A stretch of DNA of 46,119 nt. Origin: PALSA-1006 sp037140475 (GTDB lineage Bacteria; Pseudomonadota; Gammaproteobacteria; Burkholderiales; Gallionellaceae). Position numbers and translations under genes: made by a program. The DNA lies in assembly GCA_037140475.1 (NCBI GenBank), contig JBAXEJ010000014.1, positions 1 through 46,119 of the forward strand. The letters are read 5' to 3'. Under the pieces are notes generated by a model. It saw only the letters and a program-made list of their open reading frames with translations, ran no database searches and was not told where the DNA came from. Shown here piece after piece: positions 1-7,417 of this stretch (the stretch's first letter is position 1; every line of letters begins with the position of its first letter).

Positions 1-236
1 CACTGCATCTTGCTCGGGCTGCGTTTGAGGGCAGGCATCTGACAACCCTAAACAAAAGCAGACATAGCCCCCTCGTTAAATTCCAACCTATTTGACTTTC
101 GAGAAAGATGCGCTCAACACGCTGATTTCAACCGGAGTACTCAGCCGAATTGAACATAGACATCTCTCCTATCCAACCTAAGAATGCAAATAACCGTTAA
201 AACCAACGAATGAATGTACTGCGTGAGAGGAAAAAC

Positions 237-1271
237 TTAATCGCCCTTTTGTTGATACACCGTAGTGCGGTTTCTACCTTGTTCTTTTGATTGGTACAGC
301 GCGTCGTCTGCCTGCGCCATCAGATCTTCAATACTTGCACCTTTGATGTATTTGGAAATGCCAATGGAAATTGTTATGCCGCTAATCGTACGTTGATTAT
401 CTAGACGGCGAATTTTCCCTTTCTCAATGCTTGCGCGAACACTGTCAGCCACAGTTTGCGCACCCTCAATATCCGTCTCTGTAAGCAACACCGCGAACTC
501 TTCACCACCAACTCTCGCCACTGAATCTTGACCGCGAATTTTTGATTTAAGGGCTTCCGCTATCGCACGAATTACTTTATCCCCAAGCAAATGTCCGTAG
601 GCATCATTAATTTTCTTGAAGTGGTCGATATCCACCATCAGCAAACACAGGCCTTTGGCAACCGCTGATTTATCCGTAAGCGCTTGCTTTGATGCTTGTT
701 CAAAGCCACGCCTATTCAAAATGCCCGTGAGTGGATCAGTTAGCGCCTCACCTCGCGCCGACTCTAGCTCTTTATTTAGTTTTTCGACTTGTTGCCTGCT
801 AGCCGTTAACTCAGATTGCAGACTCTGCATCGAGCCACGCATTTTATCTGTGTCACCTGTCATGTCGTTCACCAACTCAACTAATTTTTGTGAGTCGATC
901 GGCCGCTTGAGTGTATCGCCATAGTTTTGTAAGTTATTTCCAAATAGCAAAGCTTGCTTATCGGTTTCTTCAGTAAAGCCAGCAATTTTTCCAAGCAAAT
1001 GATGAATGCCGTCGTGCAATACCCTGTGCCGAGTTGAGCTGTCATCAGATATATGTTTCTCATAAAGCTTGTCGATGATTTCATCTGAAAGCTGCTGCCC
1101 TTTTTCCAACAAACTTGAGACATCTTCACTCAACGCGGAATTAATGCCCGCCACTACCTCGTACCAAACTGCATAGGTGTGGGGGGTGAAAGCTGCAGGA
1201 TGAGCCGCCATCTTTTGAATTAGAAGTCGCAGTATCTCTGCGCTCTCATTTCGATCTTGCTGATATTTCAT
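237..1271 (-). CDS. Diguanylate cyclase (GGDEF) with N-terminal helical region
   Basis: Probable c-di-GMP synthase, 344 aa. The C-terminal half is a complete GGDEF domain (about 175-340): signature GGEEF at 255-259, the metal-binding DIDHFKKIND stretch near 214-223, and an allosteric I-site RGQD at 246-249, exactly five residues before GGEEF, so product inhibition is expected. The N-terminal 140 residues are helical with no signal peptide or membrane span, and residues 141-175 look like a coiled coil feeding the GGDEF domain, so the protein should be cytoplasmic. It starts 34 bases after the livF stop in the same direction and is probably cotranscribed with the amino acid importer; the ribosome site is weak (AT-rich leader). 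Function as a cyclase is well supported by motifs; the signal sensed by the N-terminus is unknown. Confidence 0.93.
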   Translation of the reverse strand: MKYQQDRNESAEILRLLIQKMAAHPAAFTPHTYAVWYEVVAGINSALSEDVSSLLEKGQQLSDEIIDKLYEKHISDDSSTRHRVLHDGIHHLLGKIAGFTEETDKQALLFGNNLQNYGDTLKRPIDSQKLVELVNDMTGDTDKMRGSMQSLQSELTASRQQVEKLNKELESARGEALTDPLTGILNRRGFEQASKQALTDKSAVAKGLCLLMVDIDHFKKINDAYGHLLGDKVIRAIAEALKSKIRGQDSVARVGGEEFAVLLTETDIEGAQTVADSVRASIEKGKIRRLDNQRTISGITISIGISKYIKGASIEDLMAQADDALYQSKEQGRNRTTVYQQKGD

Positions 1272-1305
1272 AACTTTATTTTTTTAGCTCACTGGAAGTT
1301 CGTAT

Positions 1306-2016
1306 TTAAGCACCAAGATACGCCTGCTGCACAGCATCACTACCTAATAATTCACTGGACATTCCTGATAATGTAATCACGCCACCTTCCAACACATAGC
1401 CTCGTTGCACGGTTTCCAAGGCAAGCTTAGCGTTTTGCTCCACCAGAAAAATTGCAACGCCTTGCTGTGCCACCAAGCGAATCGTTTCAAAAATTTTTGC
1501 CACCATCATCGGCGCCAGCCCCATGCTAGGCTCGTCTAGCATCAACAACTTAGGGTGACTCATCAAGGCGCGTGCTATCGCGACCATCTGTTGCTCGCCG
1601 CCGGAAAGCGTACCCGCCAATTGCAAACGGCGTTCCGCCAGTCGAGGAAATAATTCGTACATGCGATCAAGGTCGGCGTTGATCTCACCAGCTTCGCTAC
1701 GCGTATAGGCACCCATTTGTAAATTTTCCGCCACGGTAAGTCGTGCAAAAATGCCGCGCCCTTCTGGTACTAACGCTAAGCCAGCACTCACCCGCTGATG
1801 CGCGGGGATATGATGCAACGAATTACCTGCGTAATGAAATTTACCTGCGGTGCAATGTTGCAAACCCGCCACCGCTTTCAATGTGGTGCTTTTGCCCGCA
1901 CCGTTACTGCCAATCAGCGCGACCATTTCGCCTTCGGCAATATTCAAACTGATGCCCTTAAGGGCGTGGATGCCGCCGTAAGAAACTTTAAGAGTTTCGA
2001 CTTCGAGCAAGCTCAT
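1306..2016 (-). CDS. livF: Branched-chain amino acid ABC transporter ATPase LivF
   Basis: Second ATPase of a LivKHMGF-type importer, 236 aa, the usual LivF length. Visible motifs: Walker A GSNGAGKST (about 36-44), ABC signature LSGGEQQ, Walker B LLMLDEPS and the switch histidine replaced in the LivF manner by the VEQN motif. Its start overlaps the livG stop by four bases (ATGA), so translation is probably coupled. It acts on the cytoplasmic face with LivG, driving the LivH/LivM pore. Family members transport branched-chain amino acids, but close relatives move amides or urea; the substrate cannot be fixed from sequence alone. Confidence 0.95.
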   Translation of the reverse strand: MSLLEVETLKVSYGGIHALKGISLNIAEGEMVALIGSNGAGKSTTLKAVAGLQHCTAGKFHYAGNSLHHIPAHQRVSAGLALVPEGRGIFARLTVAENLQMGAYTRSEAGEINADLDRMYELFPRLAERRLQLAGTLSGGEQQMVAIARALMSHPKLLMLDEPSMGLAPMMVAKIFETIRLVAQQGVAIFLVEQNAKLALETVQRGYVLEGGVITLSGMSSELLGSDAVQQAYLGA

Positions 2017-2792
2017 GCCGCCTCGCCTCCCAAATACGCGGCGATCACCGCTGGGGCACGACGTACCACTTCTGGCTCGCCTTCGGCAATTTTCTTTCCA
2101 TAATCCAACACGGCGACACGATCACACAAGCCCATGATGAGTTTTACATCATGCTCGATCAGCAACACCGTCACACCATCGTTGCGAATCGCTTGCAGTA
2201 GCGCTTTTAAGCTTTCCGTTTCGGTCGCATTCATGCCTGCAACAGGCTCATCAAGCGCTAATAATTTCGGCTCAGTTGCCAAGGCGCGGGCGATTTCTAA
2301 TCTGCGCTGCTCGCCATAAGAGAGATTTTTTGCCAGTGTATTTGAAGGGCGATGAATGCCGACGTAGTGAAGGAGTTCGTGTGCACGTTTGGTGATGGCA
2401 TGCTCTTCATCACGCGTTTTTCGATTATGTGTCAGCGCGCCCCAAATGCCAGAGTGTGTGCGTAAATGTCGCCCCACCATGACGTTTTCTAGCGCAGTCA
2501 TGTTGGCGAACAAACGGATATTTTGAAAGGTGCGAGCGATGCCTGCTTGCGCTAACACATGCGATTTACAGTGATTATATTCAGTCCCTGAAAACACAAA
2601 TCCGCCTTGAGATAATTCGTATAACCCTGTGATTATATTGAATAATGTTGTCTTCCCCGCGCCATTCGGGCCAATTAAACCATAGATCTCACCACGCTTA
2701 ATGTGCAATGACACATCACTCAGCGCCGCTAGGCCACCGAAGTTTTTACTCACGCCAGACAGCGTCAACAGGGCCTCACTTTGCTGCGTCAT
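2013..2792 (-). CDS. livG: Branched-chain amino acid ABC transporter ATPase LivG
   Basis: First ATPase of the importer, about 259 aa from the chosen start. Walker A GPNGAGKTT, signature LSYGEQRR, Walker B LLALDEPVAGMN and switch IEHD are all present; the long loop after Walker A and the C-terminal AYLGGEA tail are LivG features. An in-frame ATG 36 bases upstream (2828) exists, but the ATG at 2792 has an AGGA ribosome site eight bases upstream while 2828 has none, and family alignments begin near MTQQSEALL. From 2792 it overlaps the livM end by 17 bases and its stop overlaps livF by four, showing a tight operon. Confidence 0.94.
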   Translation of the reverse strand: MTQQSEALLTLSGVSKNFGGLAALSDVSLHIKRGEIYGLIGPNGAGKTTLFNIITGLYELSQGGFVFSGTEYNHCKSHVLAQAGIARTFQNIRLFANMTALENVMVGRHLRTHSGIWGALTHNRKTRDEEHAITKRAHELLHYVGIHRPSNTLAKNLSYGEQRRLEIARALATEPKLLALDEPVAGMNATETESLKALLQAIRNDGVTVLLIEHDVKLIMGLCDRVAVLDYGKKIAEGEPEVVRRAPAVIAAYLGGEAA

Positions 2793-3885
2793 ACACTGTG
2801 TCCTGTTCTTGCTGCGCAACGGAGTCATCGGGCGAAAGCTCTCTGCGATGCTGGCTTGATGGCCACAATCCCGCGGGTCGCCACAACATCACCAAAATCA
2901 GCGCCAAGCCAAACATCAACATGCGCAAACTTTCTGGGTCAACGATTACTTTACCAAACAGTGCTTGTTGTAACGGGCCTGCGCCATGACGAAATGCCTC
3001 TGGCAGTATCACCAGCAGCACCCCGCCCAACACCACACCCGCGATGTTGCCCATACCGCCCAACACCACCATGCACAGAATCATCACAGACTCCATCAAG
3101 CTAAAACTTTCTGGACTGACGAAGCCTTGAAAGCCAGCGAACAGACCGCCGGAAATACCACCAAACGTTGCCCCCATGGCAAATGCCAGCAACTTGATGT
3201 TCCGGGTATTGATACCCATTGCGCTCGCCGCTACTTCATCTTCACGAATCGCCATCCATGCACGACCGATGCGCGAATGTTGTAAACGTTGCGAGGTAAA
3301 AATCACCAACAGCGTGAAACCCAAAAATAAGTAGTAATGCAAATGCACCGTGGTAAAACTGATGCCCAATAATTCGTGCGTACTGCCAAACGAAAAATCG
3401 CCCACCCGTAATGGGTCGATCATGCTGATCCCCTGTGGCCCGTTGGTGATGTTGATTGGAGCGTTAAGGTTGTTCATAAAAATACGAATGATCTCGCCAA
3501 AGCCAAGCGTCACAATGGCGAGGTAATCGCCGCGCAGACGCAACGTTGGTGCACCCAGCAATACGCCGAAAAAACAGGCGAGTAAGGCGCCAATTGGCAA
3601 TACTGCCCACAGAGGCCAATGCAGGCCAAACTGCGGCGAACCGAGCAATGCGTAGGTGTAAGCACCAACCGCAAAAAACGCGATGTAGCCCAAATCGAGC
3701 AAGCCCGCATATCCCACCACGATGTTTAAGCCAAGCGCCAACATGATGTAGAGCAAGGCAAAGTCGGCAATGCGTACCCAGCCATGTCCCAGTAGCGCGT
3801 CAGTGATAAAAGGAAATATCAGCAATGACAAACCAAGCGCCGCCATCAGTGGCGCGGATTTCTTATTAAGCACGTTCTGCAACAC
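2776..3885 (-). CDS. livM: Branched-chain amino acid ABC transporter permease LivM
   Basis: Inner-membrane permease, 369 aa, with eight to ten hydrophobic segments from residue 12 to about 345. The conserved stretch GYAGLLDLGYIAFFAVGAYT (about 59-78) and the EAA-like cytoplasmic loop RIGRAWMAIREDEVAASAMG, which contacts the ATPases, identify LivM rather than LivH. A hydrophilic C-terminal tail of about 30 residues (RRELSPDDS...) is longer than in many homologues. The start overlaps the livH end by 20 bases. Works with LivH, LivG, LivF and the lipoprotein binding protein encoded upstream. Substrate assignment to branched-chain amino acids is by family; ilvD nearby is compatible but not proof. 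Confidence 0.94.
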   Translation of the reverse strand: MLQNVLNKKSAPLMAALGLSLLIFPFITDALLGHGWVRIADFALLYIMLALGLNIVVGYAGLLDLGYIAFFAVGAYTYALLGSPQFGLHWPLWAVLPIGALLACFFGVLLGAPTLRLRGDYLAIVTLGFGEIIRIFMNNLNAPINITNGPQGISMIDPLRVGDFSFGSTHELLGISFTTVHLHYYLFLGFTLLVIFTSQRLQHSRIGRAWMAIREDEVAASAMGINTRNIKLLAFAMGATFGGISGGLFAGFQGFVSPESFSLMESVMILCMVVLGGMGNIAGVVLGGVLLVILPEAFRHGAGPLQQALFGKVIVDPESLRMLMFGLALILVMLWRPAGLWPSSQHRRELSPDDSVAQQEQDTVYDAAK

Positions 3886-4789
3886 GCTCCCCCAACAAAC
3901 CTGATGGCCTAAACACCAGCACCGCTATCAACACAAAGAAGGCAAACACATCTTGGTAGTTACTACCCAAAAATCCGCCAGTCAGATCGCCGATGTAACC
4001 CGCCCCTAAACTTTCGATCAAACCAAGCACCACACCACCTAACATTGCGCCGCGGAGATTGCCGATGCCACCCAACACTGCCGCTGTAAAAGCTTTCAAA
4101 CCCAGCATGAAACCCATGTAGTAATGCACGATGCCGTAGTTAGCGCTAACCATAAATCCCGCTACCGCAGCGAGCGCAGAACCGAGCATAAAAGTGGCAG
4201 AGATCACACGATTAGTATCGACGCCCATCAACATCGCCGAGGAGGGGTTTTCTGCCACTGCACGCATGGCTCGACCTAGGCGAGTGCGATGCACTAACAG
4301 CATCAGGCCCACCATCATCAGTAGTGCGATAAGCACAATCGCTATTTGCACACTGGTAATGATTGCCCCCCCTAAAGTATGCAGCTCGTTTGCGAATGGC
4401 ATGGGGAAGGGATGATATTCACGCCCCCAAATCATCATCGCTAGATTTTGTAACACGATGGAAACACCGATCGCGGTAATCAACGGTGCGAGGCGTGGCG
4501 CATTTCGTAGCGGGCGATAAGCAATGCGCTCGATACCGTAGCCCAAGGCCATGCAAGCAACCACAGCAACCATCAAACTCAGCAACACCGCGATCACCGG
4601 AGAGAATGCAGCAGCGAGCAAAGTCTGCAACACAGTTAGCGCCACCATCGCACCCACCATCACCACTTCACCGTGCGCAAAGTTGATGAGTCCGAGGATG
4701 CCATAGACCATGGTGTAACCAAGCGCGACCAAGGCATACACGCTGCCTTGCACCAAGCCATTAATGATTTGCTGAAGAAAAATATCCAC
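3866..4789 (-). CDS. livH: Branched-chain amino acid ABC transporter permease LivH
   Basis: Second inner-membrane permease of the importer, 307 aa, the standard LivH size. Begins with the typical QQIINGLVQGSVYALVALGY segment and the GLINFAHGE motif; the coupling loop TRLGRAMRAVAENP near 168-181 is clear. About eight membrane segments. It is the first gene of the livHMGF block and lies 206 bases downstream of the binding-protein gene; that gap carries two inverted copies of a short repeat (4846-4985), which could let binding protein and permeases be made in different amounts. Followed by livM with a 20-base overlap. Confidence 0.95.
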   Translation of the reverse strand: MDIFLQQIINGLVQGSVYALVALGYTMVYGILGLINFAHGEVVMVGAMVALTVLQTLLAAAFSPVIAVLLSLMVAVVACMALGYGIERIAYRPLRNAPRLAPLITAIGVSIVLQNLAMMIWGREYHPFPMPFANELHTLGGAIITSVQIAIVLIALLMMVGLMLLVHRTRLGRAMRAVAENPSSAMLMGVDTNRVISATFMLGSALAAVAGFMVSANYGIVHYYMGFMLGLKAFTAAVLGGIGNLRGAMLGGVVLGLIESLGAGYIGDLTGGFLGSNYQDVFAFFVLIAVLVFRPSGLLGERVAERA

Positions 4790-4845
4790 GGATTACCAAG
4801 TAATGTTCATGCGAAAAATATAAAAAGACATCAAATACATTTTTT

Positions 4846-4874
4846 CCGCAGATTTCGCAGATTAACGCCGATTA
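4846..4874 (-). repeat. Short intergenic repeat, copy A (three ATCnGYG units)
   Basis: Read on the minus strand this segment is three tandem degenerate units, ATCGGCGTTA, ATCTGCGAA and ATCTGCGG, followed by an A-rich tail. The same architecture recurs at 4954-4985 and 7375-7408, both on the plus strand. It lies in the livK-livH gap, facing copy B. Similar ATCTGCGG-type sequences occur between genes in many proteobacteria as I recall, but I cannot name a formal family. Confidence 0.6.
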
Positions 4875-4953
4875 GAAAAAACAAGATCAGATTTTTTACC
4901 TTACCAAGCTGCACCCAGACTCACGATTACAATTTATGTTTTTAATCTTGCAT

Positions 4954-4985
4954 AATCTGTGAAATCCGTGAAATCTGTGGATAAA
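4954..4985 (+). repeat. Short intergenic repeat, copy B (three ATCnGYG units)
   Basis: Three tandem units, ATCTGTGAA, ATCCGTGAA and ATCTGTGG followed by ATAAA. It is inverted relative to copy A about 80 bases away, so transcripts crossing the livK-livH gap could pair the two into a long imperfect stem. Ends 10 bases from the livK stop codon. No T-run typical of a terminator follows, so an attenuator or RNA-stability role is only inference. Confidence 0.6.
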
Positions 4986-4995
4986 GATTTTGATT

Positions 4996-6186
4996 TTATT
5001 TAGGAACGACAGCGGCGCTACCACCCATTGTCTCGATCACTTGCCACTTACCTTCGTGCACTTGGTACAAAGTAATTGCGCCGCCTTTAAGGTCACCTTT
5101 TTCATCGAAAGCAATCTTTGCAGTGACACCTTCATGCACCACCTTGCCCAACTCTGGCAAATATTTTGCAGGCTCGGCAGAGTCCGCTTTTTGCATCGCC
5201 GCAATCATTACGTTCACTGCGTCATAGCAATAAGGCGCGTAAAGCTGAATCGGTTGTTTGAATTGTGTTTCGTAGCGTGTGGCAAAATCACGCCCACTCG
5301 GCATTTTGTCTAAAGGCACGCCAGGAAGTGACGCATAAGCACCTTCGGCCGCAGCACCTGCATTCGCAATCAGCTTAGGCGTGTAGCCACCATCGCCCAT
5401 CATGAAATGCGTTTTCATGCCCAAAGCACGCAACTGTTTAACCATCGGCGCGCCCTGAGGATCCATGCCACCAAAGAAAATAAGATCTGCCTGCTTGCCT
5501 TTAATCGAAGTCAACACTGCCGCAAAATCAATCGCTTTGTCCGTGGTGTATTGGCGCGAAACAATCTGCGCACCACTCGCTTCTGCGGATTTCACAAACT
5601 CATCGGCGATACCTTGACCGTAAGCTGTACGGTCATCAATTACCGCAATTTTTTTCGCACTCAAATTTTTGGCCGCAAACTCACCCAGCACTTTGCCTTG
5701 CTGCGCATCGTTCGCCATTACGCGAAAGGCTGATTTAAAGCCTTGTGCGGTATAAGCCACCGCAGTGGCAGAGGGTGAAATTTGTGGGATACCATTTTCA
5801 CTGTAGATGCGAGATGCAGGAATCGTGGTGCCGGAATTCAAATGTCCAATGACGCCGTTCACTTTGGCATCAACCAATTTTTGCGCGACGATGGTCGCGG
5901 TTTTTGGATCGGTTTGGTCATCCTCGCTCAGTAATTCAAAGCGAACTTTTTTTCCACCGATGGTCACGCCCTTGGCATTAGCATCCTCAATCGCCATGCG
6001 CGTGCCGTTTTCATTATCTTTACCAATATGAGCCTGAGGGCCGGTTAGTGGCGCTGATGCACCGATTTTTACTACCACCTCGCCCGCATCTTTGGGTTTT
6101 GCTACCTGGGTTTCAGATTTGCCACAGGCAGACAGTGCAACAACCACGAATAAAGCAATGAATCCAGGGAATTGATTGAAGCGCAT
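4996..6186 (-). CDS. livK: Branched-chain amino acid ABC transporter substrate-binding lipoprotein
   Basis: Periplasmic binding protein of the Leu/Ile/Val family (type I fold), 396 aa. A lipoprotein signal peptide ends in the lipobox LSAC with the lipidated cysteine at 21, so the protein should be anchored by a lipid. The mature part starts with VVVKIGASAPLTGPQAHIGKD-like sequence, typical of LivJ/LivK, with the GVIGHLNSGTTIPAS ligand loop and the YAPYCYDAVNVM segment near the C-terminus. It has its own strong promoter (TTGACA, 17-base spacer, CATAAT) at 6219-6247. First gene of the importer operon on the minus strand; livHMGF follow after a repeat-bearing gap. The exact ligand is not settled. 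Confidence 0.93.
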   Translation of the reverse strand: MRFNQFPGFIALFVVVALSACGKSETQVAKPKDAGEVVVKIGASAPLTGPQAHIGKDNENGTRMAIEDANAKGVTIGGKKVRFELLSEDDQTDPKTATIVAQKLVDAKVNGVIGHLNSGTTIPASRIYSENGIPQISPSATAVAYTAQGFKSAFRVMANDAQQGKVLGEFAAKNLSAKKIAVIDDRTAYGQGIADEFVKSAEASGAQIVSRQYTTDKAIDFAAVLTSIKGKQADLIFFGGMDPQGAPMVKQLRALGMKTHFMMGDGGYTPKLIANAGAAAEGAYASLPGVPLDKMPSGRDFATRYETQFKQPIQLYAPYCYDAVNVMIAAMQKADSAEPAKYLPELGKVVHEGVTAKIAFDEKGDLKGGAITLYQVHEGKWQVIETMGGSAAVVPK

Positions 6187-6218
6187 AGTGTAAATCCGAC
6201 GGGAAAAATGACAGCCGG

Positions 6219-6247
6219 ATTATGCGTAGCCCCCCAGTGCTTGTCAA
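6219..6247 (-). promoter_or_regulatory. Sigma-70 promoter of livK operon
   Basis: On the minus strand a perfect -35 TTGACA (6247-6242), a 17-base spacer and a -10 CATAAT (6224-6219). Transcription would start near 6212, giving a leader of about 25 bases before livK. It lies directly behind the cytochrome c terminator, consistent with a new transcription unit. Confidence 0.75.
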
Positions 6248-6258
6248 TTTGAGGACGT

Positions 6259-6280
6259 AAAAAAGCCGGCTTGCGCCGGC
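6259..6280 (-). terminator. Rho-independent terminator of cytochrome c gene
   Basis: On the minus strand GCCGGC, loop GCAA, GCCGGC, then six T residues (6264-6259). It starts 20 bases after the cytochrome stop codon and before the livK promoter, so it separates the two units. Confidence 0.9.
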
Positions 6281-6300
6281 CACTTAGGAACGAATCCGAA

Positions 6301-6609
6301 TTACTTCAAACCGCCGATGAATGCCAACAGTTCTTTCATATCTTCATCGCTAACTTTGGGGTTAGCTGGCATTGGCATAGAACCCCAAACACCTGAGCCA
6401 CCCTTTTTAACTTTGTCAGCCAATTTAGTAACGTCACCGTTGTATTTCTTAGCAACATCTTTCCAAGCCGGACCAACAACTTTTTTGTCAATTGCGTGGC
6501 AAGCTGTGCAATTATTTTTCTTTGCCACTGCAGGCATATCAACAGCCATTGCAGAACCAGCTACCATCAAACCTGCTGCTGCGATCATGCTAACCAAAAT
6601 AGATTTCAT
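6301..6609 (-). CDS. Cytochrome c551/c552-type periplasmic electron carrier
   Basis: Small class I cytochrome c, 102 aa. Signal peptide of 22 residues ending AMA, then a mature protein of about 80 residues. Single haem site CTACH (C34, C37, H38) and a Met axial ligand within GSMPMPANP (probably M80), the layout of the c551/c552 family. It should shuttle electrons in the periplasm, for example to terminal oxidases or nitrite reductase; no such partner is encoded in the window, so its route is unknown. A good ribosome site (GGGGAAGAG) precedes the ATG. It is a single-gene unit: candidate promoter at 6669-6696 and terminator at 6259-6280. Confidence 0.95.
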   Translation of the reverse strand: MKSILVSMIAAAGLMVAGSAMAVDMPAVAKKNNCTACHAIDKKVVGPAWKDVAKKYNGDVTKLADKVKKGGSGVWGSMPMPANPKVSDEDMKELLAFIGGLK

Positions 6610-6668
6610 AAGTCTCTTCCCCTAAAAAGTAAACATCTAATAAATTTGGGACCAGCTTTCCCAAGCGC

Positions 6669-6696
6669 ATTCTAAACAACTCCATCGACTTTGCAA
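6669..6696 (-). promoter_or_regulatory. Candidate sigma-70 promoter of cytochrome c gene
   Basis: Minus strand TTGCAA (6696-6691), 16-base spacer, TAGAAT (6674-6669). The predicted leader of about 50 bases begins within a small inverted repeat, TTGGGA/TCCCAA (6646-6664). Plausible by position and fit, not proven. Confidence 0.5.
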
Positions 6697-6754
6697 ACTT
6701 GCTTTGCCAACGTAAGGACAATAACGCCTGATTAGTGATTAAGTTGACACCCAA

Positions 6755-7363
6755 TCAAGCCTCAAGCCAAGTGATTAACTCAGTCCATTGCGCTAGATCC
6801 TGCTCCACAAGGTGATGAGGAAGATCAAAAATGCTTTTACCTTCAAAGGCGGCATTTACATAGACCTGCGACTCTCTCAAATAAGCCAATACCGGCAAAT
6901 CAAGCTGTTCCAGAAATTGTTCCAAAGTCGCTGCGGCTCGAGTACGTGGCGACATACGCATTCCGACCACACCAACCTGAACTCGACCTTTCCGAGCTGC
7001 TTTTAGCTTGCTCAACTCTCGTAAAAAATCATGGCTTGCTTGAATGTCGAACAAAGAAGGAGCAATCGGCACGATAATTTTATGCACCAACTTAACTGCA
7101 TGCTCCAGATTTTTACCATGCAGTCCGGCAGGAGAATCGATTACCAATACATCGACATGTTTTGCTTTGTCTTTTTCACCTAGAGGCCAAATAATTGGCA
7201 AGCTAGTATCACGTTGCGCCAACCATAAGTTGGCTGACTTCTGCCGATCAAGATCAAGCATGGCCACATGCTTACCGATCGAGGCCAAATATCCCGCAAC
7301 ATTGGTACTCAATGTCGTCTTGCCGCTGCCGCCTTTAGGGTTGGCGATTAGTATGGCTTGCAT
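6755..7363 (-). CDS. Orphan ParA/MinD-like ATPase
   Basis: Deviant-Walker ATPase of 202 aa. The P-loop KGGSGKTT (10-17) carries both the signature lysine K10 and K15; the A-prime motif MLDLDRQKSANLWL and the hydrophobic Walker B VLVIDSPAG follow. The protein is shorter than chromosomal ParA (about 260 aa) and lacks an N-terminal DNA-binding helix, resembling small ParA-like proteins that position cellular cargo such as plasmids, chemoreceptor arrays or carboxysomes. There is no ParB or obvious cargo gene beside it: its neighbours are cytochrome c and ilvD. Weak ribosome site (GAAAAG). Directly downstream of ilvD by 54 bases that contain repeat copy C. ATPase call is firm, role unknown. Confidence 0.9.
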   Translation of the reverse strand: MQAILIANPKGGSGKTTLSTNVAGYLASIGKHVAMLDLDRQKSANLWLAQRDTSLPIIWPLGEKDKAKHVDVLVIDSPAGLHGKNLEHAVKLVHKIIVPIAPSLFDIQASHDFLRELSKLKAARKGRVQVGVVGMRMSPRTRAAATLEQFLEQLDLPVLAYLRESQVYVNAAFEGKSIFDLPHHLVEQDLAQWTELITWLEA

Positions 7364-7374
7364 GCTTTTCTTTT

Positions 7375-7408
7375 CATCAGTGTTAATCCGTGTTCATCAG
7401 TGGCTAAA
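7375..7408 (+). repeat. Short intergenic repeat, copy C (three ATCnGYG-like units)
   Basis: Three units, ATCAGTGTTA, ATCCGTGTTC and ATCAGTGG followed by CTAAA, aligning unit for unit with copy B at 4954-4985. It fills most of the 54-base gap between ilvD and the ParA-like gene. Confidence 0.6.
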
Positions 7409-7417
7409 TCTACGAAA

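Noticed and set aside
1..236. Possible gene or tRNA at the left edge
   Set aside because: No sizeable frame with family resemblance and no tRNA-like fold could be traced by eye.
4846..7408. ATCnGYG repeats as a CRISPR array
   Set aside because: Units are 9-10 bases, contiguous and without spacers, and no cas genes are present.
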